From: an uncultured Lysobacterales bacterium
GTDB taxonomy: Bacteria; Pseudomonadota; Gammaproteobacteria; Xanthomonadales; SZUA-36
DNA: 57,519 nt
Direction of reading: 5' to 3'
NCBI GenBank assembly: GCA_937924405.1
Contig: CALDVW010000020.1
Coordinates: 1 to 57,519, forward strand
Positions 16,836 through 26,008 of this stretch are shown here, piece after piece. The notes under the pieces were generated by a model. The model worked only from the letters and a program-made list of their open reading frames with translations. It searched no databases and was not told the DNA's origin. The position numbers and the translations under genes are program-made. Numbering within the stretch: position 1 is the stretch's first letter; every line of letters starts with the position of its first letter.

Positions 16836-18257
16836 ATGTCCGCGACCATTCGAATCCGAGGAATCGCAGCATTCCTCCTGGGCCTCATCATGTCGGCTCC
16901 AATGGCATTGGCTTCACCCGAAAGTGACGCAAAACCCAATATTGTCCTGGTACTGATGGACAATTTCGGTTACGGCGAGATTGGCGTTTATGGTGGTGGT
17001 GAACTGCGTGGCGCCCCAACGCCCAATATCGACGGTATTGCCGCTGAAGGTTTCCAGCTCACCAATTTCAATGTCGAAGCGGAATGCACACCTTCACGCT
17101 CGGCATTGATGACCGGTCGTTACGGTATTCGTACCCGGCAACGGCAGGACGGCCCCCCCAGAGGCGTATGGTACGGGATAACCAAATGGGAAATTACTTT
17201 GGCTGAAATGTTGTCCGATTCCGGTTACGCCACCGGCATTTTCGGAAAATGGCATCTGGGAGATACGGAAGGGCGCTATCCCACCGACCAGGGGTTCGAT
17301 GAATGGATTGGAATTCCCAGATCGTCAGACCGGGCTTTCTGGCCGGACAGTAACAGCTTCACGCCAGACAGCCATCCAAAAGCCGTATTTACCCACGTCA
17401 TGTCGGCAAAGCGGGGGGAAAAGCCCCGGGAACTGGAAGTGTATGACCGCGCAAAGCGCCGGACGATCGATCGTGAAATCACCGACCAGGCCATTGATTT
17501 CATCAACCGCAAGGCCAAGGCCGGGCAGCCGTTTTTTGCCTTCCTCCCTTATACGCAAACTCACGAACCGGTCGATCCCCATCCGGACTATTACGGCAAG
17601 ACTGGCAATGGAAGTTTCGCTGACGTACTGGCGCAGACGGATGCCTACGTGGGTGAACTCCTCGATACGATCGACCGGCTGGGGTTGAAAGAAAACACCA
17701 TTTTTATCTTCACATCGGACAATGGCCGCGAAGGCGTGCCGAGATCGTTCGGGTTCACCGGCCCCTGGCGAGGAGGCATGTTCTCCCCCTATGAAGGTTC
17801 CTTGCGCGTCCCATTTCTGATTCGCTGGCCCGGTAAAATCCCCGCACAGCGGGTATCGAACGAAATTGTCCATCAGATCGACCTGTTCCCCACATTGGCG
17901 AACATCATCGGCGCTGATATACCGAAAGACCGAACAATCGACGGTCACGACCAATCCGCATTCCTGATGGGTAAATCAGAAAAGTCCGCGCGGGAGTCCG
18001 TCATCATCTACATCGGCAACGAGCTGTTTGGCGTGAAGTGGCGCAACTGGAAGTTGCTTCTCAAGGAAATCGACGAAGACAGTTATGCGATCAGGAACAT
18101 GGCTTATCCAACAATTTACAATTTGCTGGTAGATCCAAAAGAAGAAGTGCCAGAGCTCAACTATCTCAATGACACCTGGGTGGACTTTCCCCTCTACCAG
18201 GTGCTGGAAGATCACCAGGCATCGATAGAACGGGATACGGGTGCTCCGGATCCATAG
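16836..18257 (+). CDS. Periplasmic type I sulfatase (arylsulfatase family)
   Basis: A 473-residue exported sulfatase. After a signal peptide (about 1-27) the metal-binding segment reads LMDNFGYGE, and the maturation motif ECTPSRSALMTGR places Cys84 as the formylglycine precursor. FGKWHLG and TSDNGREG supply further active-site residues. The first metal pair is Asp42-Asn43 rather than the common Asp-Asp. It should hydrolyse a sulfate ester, probably on material entering through the neighbouring receptor. A formylglycine-generating enzyme or anaerobic maturase is required and is not in this window. A ribosome site AGAGG precedes ATG 16836. This is the last gene of the cluster. Confidence 0.9.
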   Translation: MSATIRIRGIAAFLLGLIMSAPMALASPESDAKPNIVLVLMDNFGYGEIGVYGGGELRGAPTPNIDGIAAEGFQLTNFNVEAECTPSRSALMTGRYGIRTRQRQDGPPRGVWYGITKWEITLAEMLSDSGYATGIFGKWHLGDTEGRYPTDQGFDEWIGIPRSSDRAFWPDSNSFTPDSHPKAVFTHVMSAKRGEKPRELEVYDRAKRRTIDREITDQAIDFINRKAKAGQPFFAFLPYTQTHEPVDPHPDYYGKTGNGSFADVLAQTDAYVGELLDTIDRLGLKENTIFIFTSDNGREGVPRSFGFTGPWRGGMFSPYEGSLRVPFLIRWPGKIPAQRVSNEIVHQIDLFPTLANIIGADIPKDRTIDGHDQSAFLMGKSEKSARESVIIYIGNELFGVKWRNWKLLLKEIDEDSYAIRNMAYPTIYNLLVDPKEEVPELNYLNDTWVDFPLYQVLEDHQASIERDTGAPDP

Positions 18258-18338
18258 TTACTCAAAAATCTGGTAAGTTCTTTCGGCCATTGCACGCAAA
18301 GATTGCACTGCAGCCTGGGATTTTCAGACAATTCCCTA

Positions 18339-18839
18339 TCAGGTATTGGCCGCCAGAACGTTATGCCCACGCGCAATCGCCATGGCGCCGCTGCGTACGA
18401 TGGACAGGATATCGGAACAGGCGCCCAGGCGATCGATGAACTCGTCGATCCGGTCATTGGCAGCCGTCAACTCCAGCGTGTAGGTTTCCGGGCAGTCATC
18501 GAGCACACGGGCGCCAACCGAGTCAATGAGATTCGGCAACTTGTTTTCGTTGTCCTGCGATACTTTCACCTTGACCAGCACCAGCTCGCGCTCAATATGG
18601 TCATCGAGTGTCATGTCGGCGATGCCCACCACGTCGACCAGTTTCAATAACTGCTGATTGATCTGGTCAATCACCTCGTCCGGGCCGGTTGTGACCAGCG
18701 TAAGGCGTGAAATCTCGGTGCTATCGGTCGGTGCGACGCTGAGTGATTCAATATTGTATCCACGGGTGGAAAACAGCGCGGCGACGCGGGACAGCGCACC
18801 GGCTTCGTTCTGCAGCAGGATTGAGATGATATGACGCAT
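18339..18839 (-). CDS. ilvH: Acetolactate synthase small (regulatory) subunit
   Basis: A 166-residue regulatory subunit with an N-terminal ACT domain (MRHIISILLQNEAGALSRV, then FSTRGYNIESLSV) and the C-terminal domain that contacts the catalytic subunit. It confers valine feedback on the first common step of valine, leucine and isoleucine synthesis. The gene faces away from the catalytic subunit gene, whereas in most bacteria ilvI/B and ilvH lie in tandem. The start at 18839 is the only sensible one for the ACT domain. Confidence 0.93.
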   Translation of the reverse strand: MRHIISILLQNEAGALSRVAALFSTRGYNIESLSVAPTDSTEISRLTLVTTGPDEVIDQINQQLLKLVDVVGIADMTLDDHIERELVLVKVKVSQDNENKLPNLIDSVGARVLDDCPETYTLELTAANDRIDEFIDRLGACSDILSIVRSGAMAIARGHNVLAANT

Positions 18840-18931
18840 AATATCTGCAATGTTGGCCCAGAATGCAGGCTATTGCAATGCAGTATCAATTAGCCGACAC
18901 TTCGAACAATATGAACCAGATTGTACGGAAT

Positions 18932-20761
18932 ATGACTGCTATAACTCATCCTCTGGCCGGCAGCGCCATGAGCGGCTCTGAAATCATCGTGCAGGTCCTG
19001 GCGGATCAGGGCGTGGACGTCATTTTTGGCTATAGCGGAGGCGCCATTCTGCCCACCTATGATGCGGTATTCCGTTACAACGCCGAGCAGAAGGAACCGG
19101 GCGGTAAAGAGCCTATGCCCCTGATTGTACCTGCCAACGAGCAGGGTGCGGGGTTCATGGCGGCCGGTTATGCACGAGCTTCCGGCCAGGTGGGTGTGGT
19201 CATGGTCACTTCCGGGCCAGGTGCGACCAACACGGTGACCCCGGTGCGTGACTGCATGGCGGATTCAACCCCGATCGTCGTCATATGCGGGCAGGTGCCG
19301 ACCCATGCTATCGGTACGGATGCCTTCCAGGAGGCTCCCGTGAACAGTTGCCTGGGGCCGGTTGCCAAACACACGTTCCTGGTCACAGACCCCGAAAAGC
19401 TTGAATCGACCATTCGCACGGCCTTCGAAATTGCCCGCACTGGCAGACCGGGACCGGTGGTGGTCGATCTTCCCAAGGACGTTCAGAACTGGAATGGCAT
19501 TTTCAAAGGTGAAGGCCTGCTGCCGGTGCCGGGATACCGGCAGAGGCTGCATGCAGCTCGGGACAACATGCTGGACGATGCCAAGTGTGCTTCATTTTTC
19601 GGCATGCTGGAAGCTTCGAAGCGTCCCTTGATCTACGCCGGCGGCGGCGTCATCAACGGCAACGCAACCGAGGAACTCCGCCAGTTAGCGGATCATTTCG
19701 ATATTCCGGTCACCACTACGCTGATGGGCATAGGGGCAGTGGACACCACCCGCCCGCTGTCACTGCATATGCTGGGCATGCACGGCCTGGCCAGCGCCAA
19801 TTATGCCGTGGATGACTGTGATTTTCTGATTGCGATCGGAGCACGGTTCGACGACCGGGTTGCAGGCGTCCCTGAAAAATTCGCGCCCAACGCCCGGAAT
19901 ATCGCCCAGTTCGATATCGATCCTTCCGAAATCGGCAAGGTCAAGGCAGTCGACTGGTCGCACGTAGGTGTTCTGAGGCAGGATTTGCAGGCCATTTACG
20001 ACTACGGTATTCGACACCGTATTTCGCTGGATTTCCATACCTGGCACGACGAAATCGTCGCGTTGAAAAAGACTTATCGCCTCAATTACGATCGCCAGAG
20101 TGACCTGGTTCAACCCTACGCGGTGATCGAAGCGATCAACGACATCACGCGGGGTGAAGCCATCATTTCCACCGGAGTTGGCCAGCACCAGATGTGGGCT
20201 GCCCAGTATTTCGACTACAAACACGCCCGCCTATGGCTGACATCCGGCAGCATGGGCACCATGGGATTCGGTTTGCCGGCCGCCATCGGCGCGCAGTTTG
20301 CAGCGGCGAACCACCTGGTCATCGACGTGGATGGCGATGCCAGTATCCGCATGAACCTGGGCGAACTGGAAACCGCCACTACCTATGAACTGCCGATCAA
20401 GGTGCTGGTGCTGAATAACTACGGCGATGGCATGGTCCGGCAGTGGCAAAAGCTGTTTTACGAGGGCCGGATGTCGGCCAGCGACAAGTCCCTGCGCAAA
20501 AAGGACTTCGTCAAGACGGCGCAGGCGGACGGCTTCCAATACGCAGAACGCCTGGACGACAACTCACAATTGAAGAAAGTCGTGCGCGAATGGCTGGAGT
20601 TTGCGGGTCCGGCTTTCCTTGAAGTCATTATCGACCCGGATGCAGGTGTTTATCCGATGGTAGGCCCCGGCTTGTCTTACGACCAGATGATCACCGGTGA
20701 TTTCATCCCCAACCGGGTGAAAACCTCCGAAGAGGACATCGACGGCTCGTCCATGTTCTGA
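18932..20761 (+). CDS. ilvB: Acetolactate synthase large (catalytic) subunit
   Basis: A thiamine-diphosphate enzyme condensing pyruvate with pyruvate or 2-oxobutyrate; 609 residues from ATG 18932. The catalytic Glu lies in ANEQGAG (Glu70), TSGPGATN follows, and the diphosphate-binding motif runs from DVDGDAS to VLNNYGDGMVRQWQ. The domain proper starts at SGSEIIVQVL. Possible starts in frame are 18863, 18878, 18911, 18932 and 18968. I prefer 18932, which gives a short leader, but none has a clear ribosome site, so the 5' end is uncertain. The small subunit is divergent immediately upstream, and the next gene starts three bases after this stop. Confidence 0.9.
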   Translation: MTAITHPLAGSAMSGSEIIVQVLADQGVDVIFGYSGGAILPTYDAVFRYNAEQKEPGGKEPMPLIVPANEQGAGFMAAGYARASGQVGVVMVTSGPGATNTVTPVRDCMADSTPIVVICGQVPTHAIGTDAFQEAPVNSCLGPVAKHTFLVTDPEKLESTIRTAFEIARTGRPGPVVVDLPKDVQNWNGIFKGEGLLPVPGYRQRLHAARDNMLDDAKCASFFGMLEASKRPLIYAGGGVINGNATEELRQLADHFDIPVTTTLMGIGAVDTTRPLSLHMLGMHGLASANYAVDDCDFLIAIGARFDDRVAGVPEKFAPNARNIAQFDIDPSEIGKVKAVDWSHVGVLRQDLQAIYDYGIRHRISLDFHTWHDEIVALKKTYRLNYDRQSDLVQPYAVIEAINDITRGEAIISTGVGQHQMWAAQYFDYKHARLWLTSGSMGTMGFGLPAAIGAQFAAANHLVIDVDGDASIRMNLGELETATTYELPIKVLVLNNYGDGMVRQWQKLFYEGRMSASDKSLRKKDFVKTAQADGFQYAERLDDNSQLKKVVREWLEFAGPAFLEVIIDPDAGVYPMVGPGLSYDQMITGDFIPNRVKTSEEDIDGSSMF

Positions 20762-20763
20762 TC

Positions 20764-21822
20764 GTGTCCCTGCAACCAAAAGTGCTGTTGGCCTCACTAT
20801 TCGTCTGTTTCTGCAGCTCGGCGATGGCCGAAACCGTGTTTATCGGGGCCACGCAGGACAACACGCTTTATGACAGCCCGACCGGCCGGCTCAGCAACGG
20901 CATGGGTGAACACATGTTTGTGGGCCTGACGCTGGATCAACTCAGGCGTCGCAGCGTGATAGCGTTCAAGGATCTGAGCGCCATTCCAGAAGGCGTGACG
21001 ATTACTTCCGCGAAGCTTCATTTGCACGTTTCCCTGGAAGATTCGGATGCGACTTTGATCGATCTTTCCCGGCTCACTTCCGATTGGGGTGAGGGCGATT
21101 CAGACGCTGCGGGAGATGAAACAGAAGGCGCCAATTCAGAGCCGGACGATGCGACCTGGGCCCACAGGTTCTGGGATCTTTTTACCTGGGGTAATCCGGG
21201 TGGTGATTTCAGCGCGACTCCCAGTGAACAATTGCTGATTGATTCCCCCGGGTACTATACCTTTGGCTCCAGTCAGTCGATGGTGGCGGATGTGCAGGAG
21301 TGGTTGACTCAGCCCGAAACCAACTTTGGCTGGATCATGATCGGTGACGAAAGAATCCGGAATTTCAAGAGATTCGACAGCCGGAACCACAGCAATCCAG
21401 ACACTCGCCCCGTGCTGGAAGTGCAGTACACCAATACCGGGACATCGTTCGACTATTCCGGCGCCTGGTTCGACCCCGCGCTCGAGGGTGAAGGCTACCT
21501 CATCTTCCAGACCCCCCAGGGCTGGTTGATCTATTTCTTTGGTTACGGCGGCGAAGGGGAGTTCCGCTGGCTGATCTCGGAACTGGTCAAGCTGGACCTG
21601 CTCGAATTTGGCGAGCCTTTCGAGATGCCGATGCTGGTTGGTAAGCCCGGCACTTTCGAAATGCCCGCACCGAGCGACGATCTGACGCCCTATGGCACAC
21701 TCAGCGTGCAGTTCAACAGTTGCACCACGGGCCAGTTCGTACTTGACGGCCTCGACGGAAAGAAAAGCTCGAATGTCGTTAAACTGGTCGGTGTCGATAA
21801 CAGCGTCTGCAAGGAGCCCTGA
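20764..21822 (+). CDS. Secreted DNRLRE-type protein with C-terminal envelope domain
   Basis: A 352-residue exported protein of unknown function. A GTG start three bases after the ilvB stop gives a good signal peptide (SLQPKVLLASLFVCFCSSAMA). Residues about 24-225 look like a DNRLRE/CBM96-type beta-sandwich: a DNTLYDSPTGRLSNGMGEHMF repeat unit, then SAKLHLHV and DTRPVLEVQY strands, as found in extracellular and carbohydrate-binding proteins. Residues about 230-352 form a second domain with AWFDP, GEGY, YGTLSVQF, and two cysteines near the end. The same domain ends the protein at 24647. No enzyme motif is visible. Confidence 0.75.
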   Translation: MSLQPKVLLASLFVCFCSSAMAETVFIGATQDNTLYDSPTGRLSNGMGEHMFVGLTLDQLRRRSVIAFKDLSAIPEGVTITSAKLHLHVSLEDSDATLIDLSRLTSDWGEGDSDAAGDETEGANSEPDDATWAHRFWDLFTWGNPGGDFSATPSEQLLIDSPGYYTFGSSQSMVADVQEWLTQPETNFGWIMIGDERIRNFKRFDSRNHSNPDTRPVLEVQYTNTGTSFDYSGAWFDPALEGEGYLIFQTPQGWLIYFFGYGGEGEFRWLISELVKLDLLEFGEPFEMPMLVGKPGTFEMPAPSDDLTPYGTLSVQFNSCTTGQFVLDGLDGKKSSNVVKLVGVDNSVCKEP

Positions 21823-21861
21823 ATCCGGAATGGTTCTCGATCTCTGATAAGAGAATCCCTG

Positions 21862-24336
21862 GTGAAAAGCGGTTTCATGACAAAAAAACAGAAAGCGATG
21901 GGCAGACCCTTCCCTGGACAGCTTTCCAGGGCCGTGCACCTGTTCGCCCTGGTCCAGCTAGCCGTCGCCTGGCCGGTCTACGACCTGCTGTCCCGTTATC
22001 CGGAATTCTTTGTCGCCCGGCAATCGCAGCCCGGTGACATCGTGTTGCTGGTGGTGGCGCTCAGCGCCTGTCTGGCTGCCGTCCTGTTCGGATTGCAGGC
22101 GGCGGCTGCACAGATCTCGCCGCGACTTGGGCGCGCCTTTCATGCTTTGGTAATGGCACTCCTGTTCCTCTTGCTGGGCTTGTCGATCGCTCACCAGCTA
22201 TGGGACGGACCGGCGCAGCTCACCTTTGGGCTGCTGTTTTGCCTGCTGATGTCCACGGCGTACCTGGGCACCGCTGCGGGCCGCCTGTTCCTGACCTTTC
22301 TGTCACCGGCAATTATCGTCGTGCCGCTGATGTTTCTCCTGAATAAGGATGTGGCGTCGCTGCTGCAGCCGGAAGATATGATTAACCTGGACGGCCAGTC
22401 TGATGTTGCGGCCATCACGCCGCTCCTGTTCATCGTATTCGATGAATTTCCGACCTACGCGCTGCTCGATGAGTCGGGCGGAATCGATGCGGATCGTTTC
22501 CCCAATTTTCACGCCCTGGCGGAAACGGCCCACTGGTTTCCCAACGCGACGACGGTTGCCGCCAGCACCATACTGGCCGTGCCGCCTATCCTGACCGGGC
22601 GCTATCCCGCTGAGTTCGTGATGCCTCACCATGGGGAGTTCCCCGACAATCTGTTTACCTGGCTGGGTCCTGATTATGACCTGAATGTGCATGAATCCGT
22701 GTCGGTCATGTGCCCGCCAAGGCTGTGCGGCAGCGGGCGGGTGCCGCCAACGGCTGAGCGCCTCAATAGCCTGCTGCTGGATGTTTCAGCGATTTACCTG
22801 AACATCGTCACCCCGGATCATCTGCAGACCCGCTTACCCGTGGTTACCCAGTCCTGGGAGCGTTTCTGGGGTGGTATGCAGCCGGGCCAGCGAATGTATG
22901 AGCACCGGCTGCGGCAGCTGGAAAATTTTACCGGGCAAATCGTGGCTGGCGCAAAGCCGGGACTGGATTTCATTCACGCCAATTTTCCCCACATACCCTA
23001 TGAATACCTTCCTTCCGGTAAACGATACCAGGAAGGGTGGCTGATGCCGGGACTGGATGTTCCCCGTGATGCCTGGGCCGGAACCGAATGGCAATCGGTC
23101 GAAGCTTATCGGCGGCTGCTATTGCAGATAGCGGCGCTGGATCAGTGGCTGGGAAACCTGATCGGCAGACTGAAATCAGAAGACTTGTTCGACCGTTCGC
23201 TGATCGTCATAACCGCAGATCATGGCGTTTCTTTCACCCCGGGCTGGGGCCGCCGGGAAGCGCCCCCGCCGGAAAACCTCGATAAAAATATCCTGCCGGT
23301 ACCGTTGATAATCAAGGCGCCCGGGCAGCAGGAAGGAGTGAAATCAGCGCGGAATGCCGAAACCGTTGATATCATCCCGACGCTGGCGGATTTGCTGGAC
23401 CGGCCCCTGACCTGGCAGGTGGACGGCGCCTCCCTTCTGGGTGAACCGAAATCACCGGGCAAGCGCGCCTGGTACAAATACAAGGAATTCCGGGAGCATT
23501 CAACGAATGTCGAGCAGGTTGCGGCAGCCTTGCGGCTGGCTGGCCAGAGCGGGCTTTTCCCGGGCTATGAAGGGAAGAGGCATGCCAGACGAATGGCTGG
23601 ATTCCGGCTTTGGATTGGCGATGAAATCGCCAAGTTCACCGTTAGGTCAGACGCCGAACTGGTTATAGAGGTCGATCACGCGGCTTTTTTCAGAAGCGTG
23701 GCGCTGGACAGTGATTTTCTGCCGGCTTTTATCAACGGATCGGTGGATTGGCCGGGCAGGGAAGCCGTTGACCTGGCAATCGCTCTCAATGGGCGGCTAG
23801 CGGCTTTCACCACTGCTTACGTTGAGGATGAGGGCCTGAAATTTTCAGCACTGCTGCCCGAGTCGCTGTTCCGGGATGGTGAGAACCTCATCCGTGTTTT
23901 CGGGCTGGAAACGGGTGATTCGGGGCAGGTCGTCCTGATTAATGGTGCGACACCGGATGACCTGGGAGATTACAGCTGGAATCCGGACTATGGCGTGCTG
24001 ACCCCCGCGGGTGAGCGGCTGACGATCGACCAGGATGGTGTCGCCGGGGCAGTTGACTATATCAGCCTGGGCGATGAATCAGCTGAAATCCTGGGTTGGG
24101 CCATAGACGTAACCTTTTCCCGCACGGTCAAAGACATCCTGGTGTTCGACGGCAGCCGCCTGGTATACCGCGGGCGCACCCCCATGTTGCGCGAAGAGAC
24201 TCACCAGTTTGGGGTTGTGGTGGAGACTGGCTTTCTCGCCGTGATTCCACTCAACCAGTTGCAGGACAGGTCCGGCGGTGATTTGAGAGTATTCGCCGTC
24301 ACCGCAGATGGTCGGGTTCTGGAGATATCGCCGTGA
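21862..24336 (+). CDS. Membrane-bound alkaline-phosphatase/sulfatase-superfamily protein
   Basis: An 824-residue inner-membrane protein. About five transmembrane helices fill residues 22-165, then comes a periplasmic hydrolase domain with the metal-binding FDEFPTY (Asp194, Glu195), a Thr/Ser-rich nucleophile region before PPILTGRYP (230-247) and the second metal site TADHG (Asp453, His454). The architecture matches LtaS/phosphoethanolamine-transferase-like proteins, but there is no formylglycine motif, so sulfatase activity is unlikely. The last 200 or so residues add beta-rich domains. Possible starts are GTG 21862 and ATG 21877. A likely role is transfer or removal of a phosphoryl or similar group on an envelope polymer. 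Confidence 0.75.
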   Translation: MKSGFMTKKQKAMGRPFPGQLSRAVHLFALVQLAVAWPVYDLLSRYPEFFVARQSQPGDIVLLVVALSACLAAVLFGLQAAAAQISPRLGRAFHALVMALLFLLLGLSIAHQLWDGPAQLTFGLLFCLLMSTAYLGTAAGRLFLTFLSPAIIVVPLMFLLNKDVASLLQPEDMINLDGQSDVAAITPLLFIVFDEFPTYALLDESGGIDADRFPNFHALAETAHWFPNATTVAASTILAVPPILTGRYPAEFVMPHHGEFPDNLFTWLGPDYDLNVHESVSVMCPPRLCGSGRVPPTAERLNSLLLDVSAIYLNIVTPDHLQTRLPVVTQSWERFWGGMQPGQRMYEHRLRQLENFTGQIVAGAKPGLDFIHANFPHIPYEYLPSGKRYQEGWLMPGLDVPRDAWAGTEWQSVEAYRRLLLQIAALDQWLGNLIGRLKSEDLFDRSLIVITADHGVSFTPGWGRREAPPPENLDKNILPVPLIIKAPGQQEGVKSARNAETVDIIPTLADLLDRPLTWQVDGASLLGEPKSPGKRAWYKYKEFREHSTNVEQVAAALRLAGQSGLFPGYEGKRHARRMAGFRLWIGDEIAKFTVRSDAELVIEVDHAAFFRSVALDSDFLPAFINGSVDWPGREAVDLAIALNGRLAAFTTAYVEDEGLKFSALLPESLFRDGENLIRVFGLETGDSGQVVLINGATPDDLGDYSWNPDYGVLTPAGERLTIDQDGVAGAVDYISLGDESAEILGWAIDVTFSRTVKDILVFDGSRLVYRGRTPMLREETHQFGVVVETGFLAVIPLNQLQDRSGGDLRVFAVTADGRVLEISP

Positions 24337-24646
24337 CCAACACGATGGCTCTGCCATTAATTATTGGATTAAGAGTGAAAATCTGGAATTTTCAACAGTG
24401 CCCCCGGTAATTCGAACAGTTGCCGCGGCAGGCATCGAAGGGTCTGAACCGGGTGTCATGGTGGATGGTGCTCAACAGAAACACCACAACCAATTTGAGA
24501 TTGCGCTGACGGATATACAAAAGACCCGGTTACAGCAAGCGATTTTCCAGGAAGAGGTGATTTACGAGGCGGGGTGATTTACCCAGTGACAAAATCATAA
24601 ACGGAGCTATAGCTCTGGTGCGGCAATTCGACATAAAATCATCGCC
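24337..24646. other. 310-base gap with no supported gene
   Basis: An open frame at 24308-24577 overlaps the preceding gene, has no recognisable domain or ribosome site and is not called. The downstream part holds a perfect 12-base palindrome GAGCTATAGCTC at 24604-24615, overlapping the candidate promoter described separately. Confidence 0.5.
24586..24613 (+). promoter_or_regulatory. Candidate sigma-70-like promoter for the beta-propeller gene
   Basis: GTGACA at 24586-24591 and TATAGC at 24608-24613 are separated by 16 bases and lie about 35 bases upstream of ATG 24647. The -10 box sits inside a 12-base palindrome, which could act as an operator. The match to consensus is only fair. Confidence 0.25.
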
Positions 24647-25924
24647 ATGAGATCAATATTTTCGATTATTTTCGCTGCGCTCCTGAGCACACACGCCTTC
24701 GCTCAGGGTTATGACATCTACGTCAGTGACGCGGGCCAGTTCAGTGTCCCGCCCTGGCAAATCCTGAAATACGACGAAAACGGTGACAATCCCGAGGTCT
24801 TCATCAGCGAAAACCTGGCATGGCCGCACGACATCGTCTTCCTGGAAGAAGCCAGCACGGTGCTCGTTTCCAACTACAATAGCGGCAATATCGAACGCTA
24901 CCATGCCGATACCGGCAAATTCATCGACACCTTCGCTTCCGGATTATCCGCGCCGACGCGCATGAAAATCGGGCCGGATGGCCTGTTGTATGTGTGCCAG
25001 GCTGGCGGCCTTGGCAAAGTCAAACGATATGACCTGAATGGTACGTTCATCGACGATTTTACCAGCATCGGGCTGGAGAAAAGCCTCGGCCTGGATTGGG
25101 ACAGAGCCGGAAACCTGTACGTCTCGGATTACGATTCGCGGATCGTGCGCGCGTTCGATCGCAATGGAGTCGACCTGGGCACGTTCATCAGTAACAATCT
25201 CGCCGGGCCGACCAATATCTGGTTCAACAAGTTCGGTGATTTGCTGGTCATCGATTACGATGCCGGTGTCGTACGCAGATTCAACTCCCAGGGCGTTTAC
25301 CAGGGCGATATCATTCAGGGCCTGTCGCAGGCGGAGGGTGTGGATTATCTGCCCGACGGAAATATCGTGATCGGTAATGGCGGCACCAGTTCCGTCAAGA
25401 GATTCAATGGCGCTGGCGCTTATGTTGAAGATATCGTCAGCAGCCAGTCGGGTGGTTTGAAGCAGCCCAATGCCGTCGTGGTCCGGGCCCACCCGTTTGA
25501 AATCAATTCCGGCCTCAACGACGCCTGGTACTACCCGCTGACCGCCGGTCAGGGTTTCCTGGTCGTGGTTTATCCGGAATTGGGCCAGATGTTCGTGGCC
25601 TGGTTCACCTACGATGTGGAACGCCCGCCGGATGATGTCACCGCGATGCTGGGGGAGCCCGGCCACCGCTGGCTGACAGCGCAGGGGCCTTACGCGGGCG
25701 ACACCGCGAATCTGACCTTGTACCTGACCGAGGGTGGCGTATTCGATTCTGCGCAACCGCCACCCGTAACAGATCTCGATGGTTATGGAACCATGACCGT
25801 CAAATTTTCCAGCTGCGCCGAGGGTAGCGTGGACTACGAGATACCCTCGCTGAGTCTCTCGGGCTCCATACCCATCGAGCGGGTTGTGCCGGACAATGAG
25901 GCGCTTTGCGAGGCGTTGCAGTAG
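24647..25924 (+). CDS. Secreted NHL/SMP-30-like beta-propeller protein
   Basis: A 425-residue exported protein. The signal peptide is MRSIFSIIFAALLSTHAFAQ. Residues about 21-285 contain repeated beta-propeller blades with motifs such as GPDGLLYV, RAGNLYVSDYDS, FGDLLVIDYDAGVVRRF and LPDGNIVIGNG, as in NHL and Vgb/SMP-30-type propellers. Residues 289-425 form a C-terminal domain with AWYYP, AGQGF, GYGTMTVKF and two cysteines, homologous to the end of the protein at 20764. Propellers of this kind bind ligands or hydrolyse lactones, but no catalytic metal site is clear. Confidence 0.75.
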   Translation: MRSIFSIIFAALLSTHAFAQGYDIYVSDAGQFSVPPWQILKYDENGDNPEVFISENLAWPHDIVFLEEASTVLVSNYNSGNIERYHADTGKFIDTFASGLSAPTRMKIGPDGLLYVCQAGGLGKVKRYDLNGTFIDDFTSIGLEKSLGLDWDRAGNLYVSDYDSRIVRAFDRNGVDLGTFISNNLAGPTNIWFNKFGDLLVIDYDAGVVRRFNSQGVYQGDIIQGLSQAEGVDYLPDGNIVIGNGGTSSVKRFNGAGAYVEDIVSSQSGGLKQPNAVVVRAHPFEINSGLNDAWYYPLTAGQGFLVVVYPELGQMFVAWFTYDVERPPDDVTAMLGEPGHRWLTAQGPYAGDTANLTLYLTEGGVFDSAQPPPVTDLDGYGTMTVKFSSCAEGSVDYEIPSLSLSGSIPIERVVPDNEALCEALQ

Positions 25925-26008
25925 TACCAAATTCATATCTTGTATGGGCGTGTGCAATATTGATCAGGCCCAAGGACTAACAACCGAAAAAGTAGCGACT
26001 TCGCCAAC

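Noticed and set aside
18840-18931. Attenuator leader peptide before ilvB
   Set aside because: No frame rich in branched-chain codons with a following terminator hairpin could be seen.
24308-24577. Open frame of 89 codons between two secreted-protein genes
   Set aside because: It overlaps the end of the preceding gene, lacks a ribosome site and any recognisable composition or domain.
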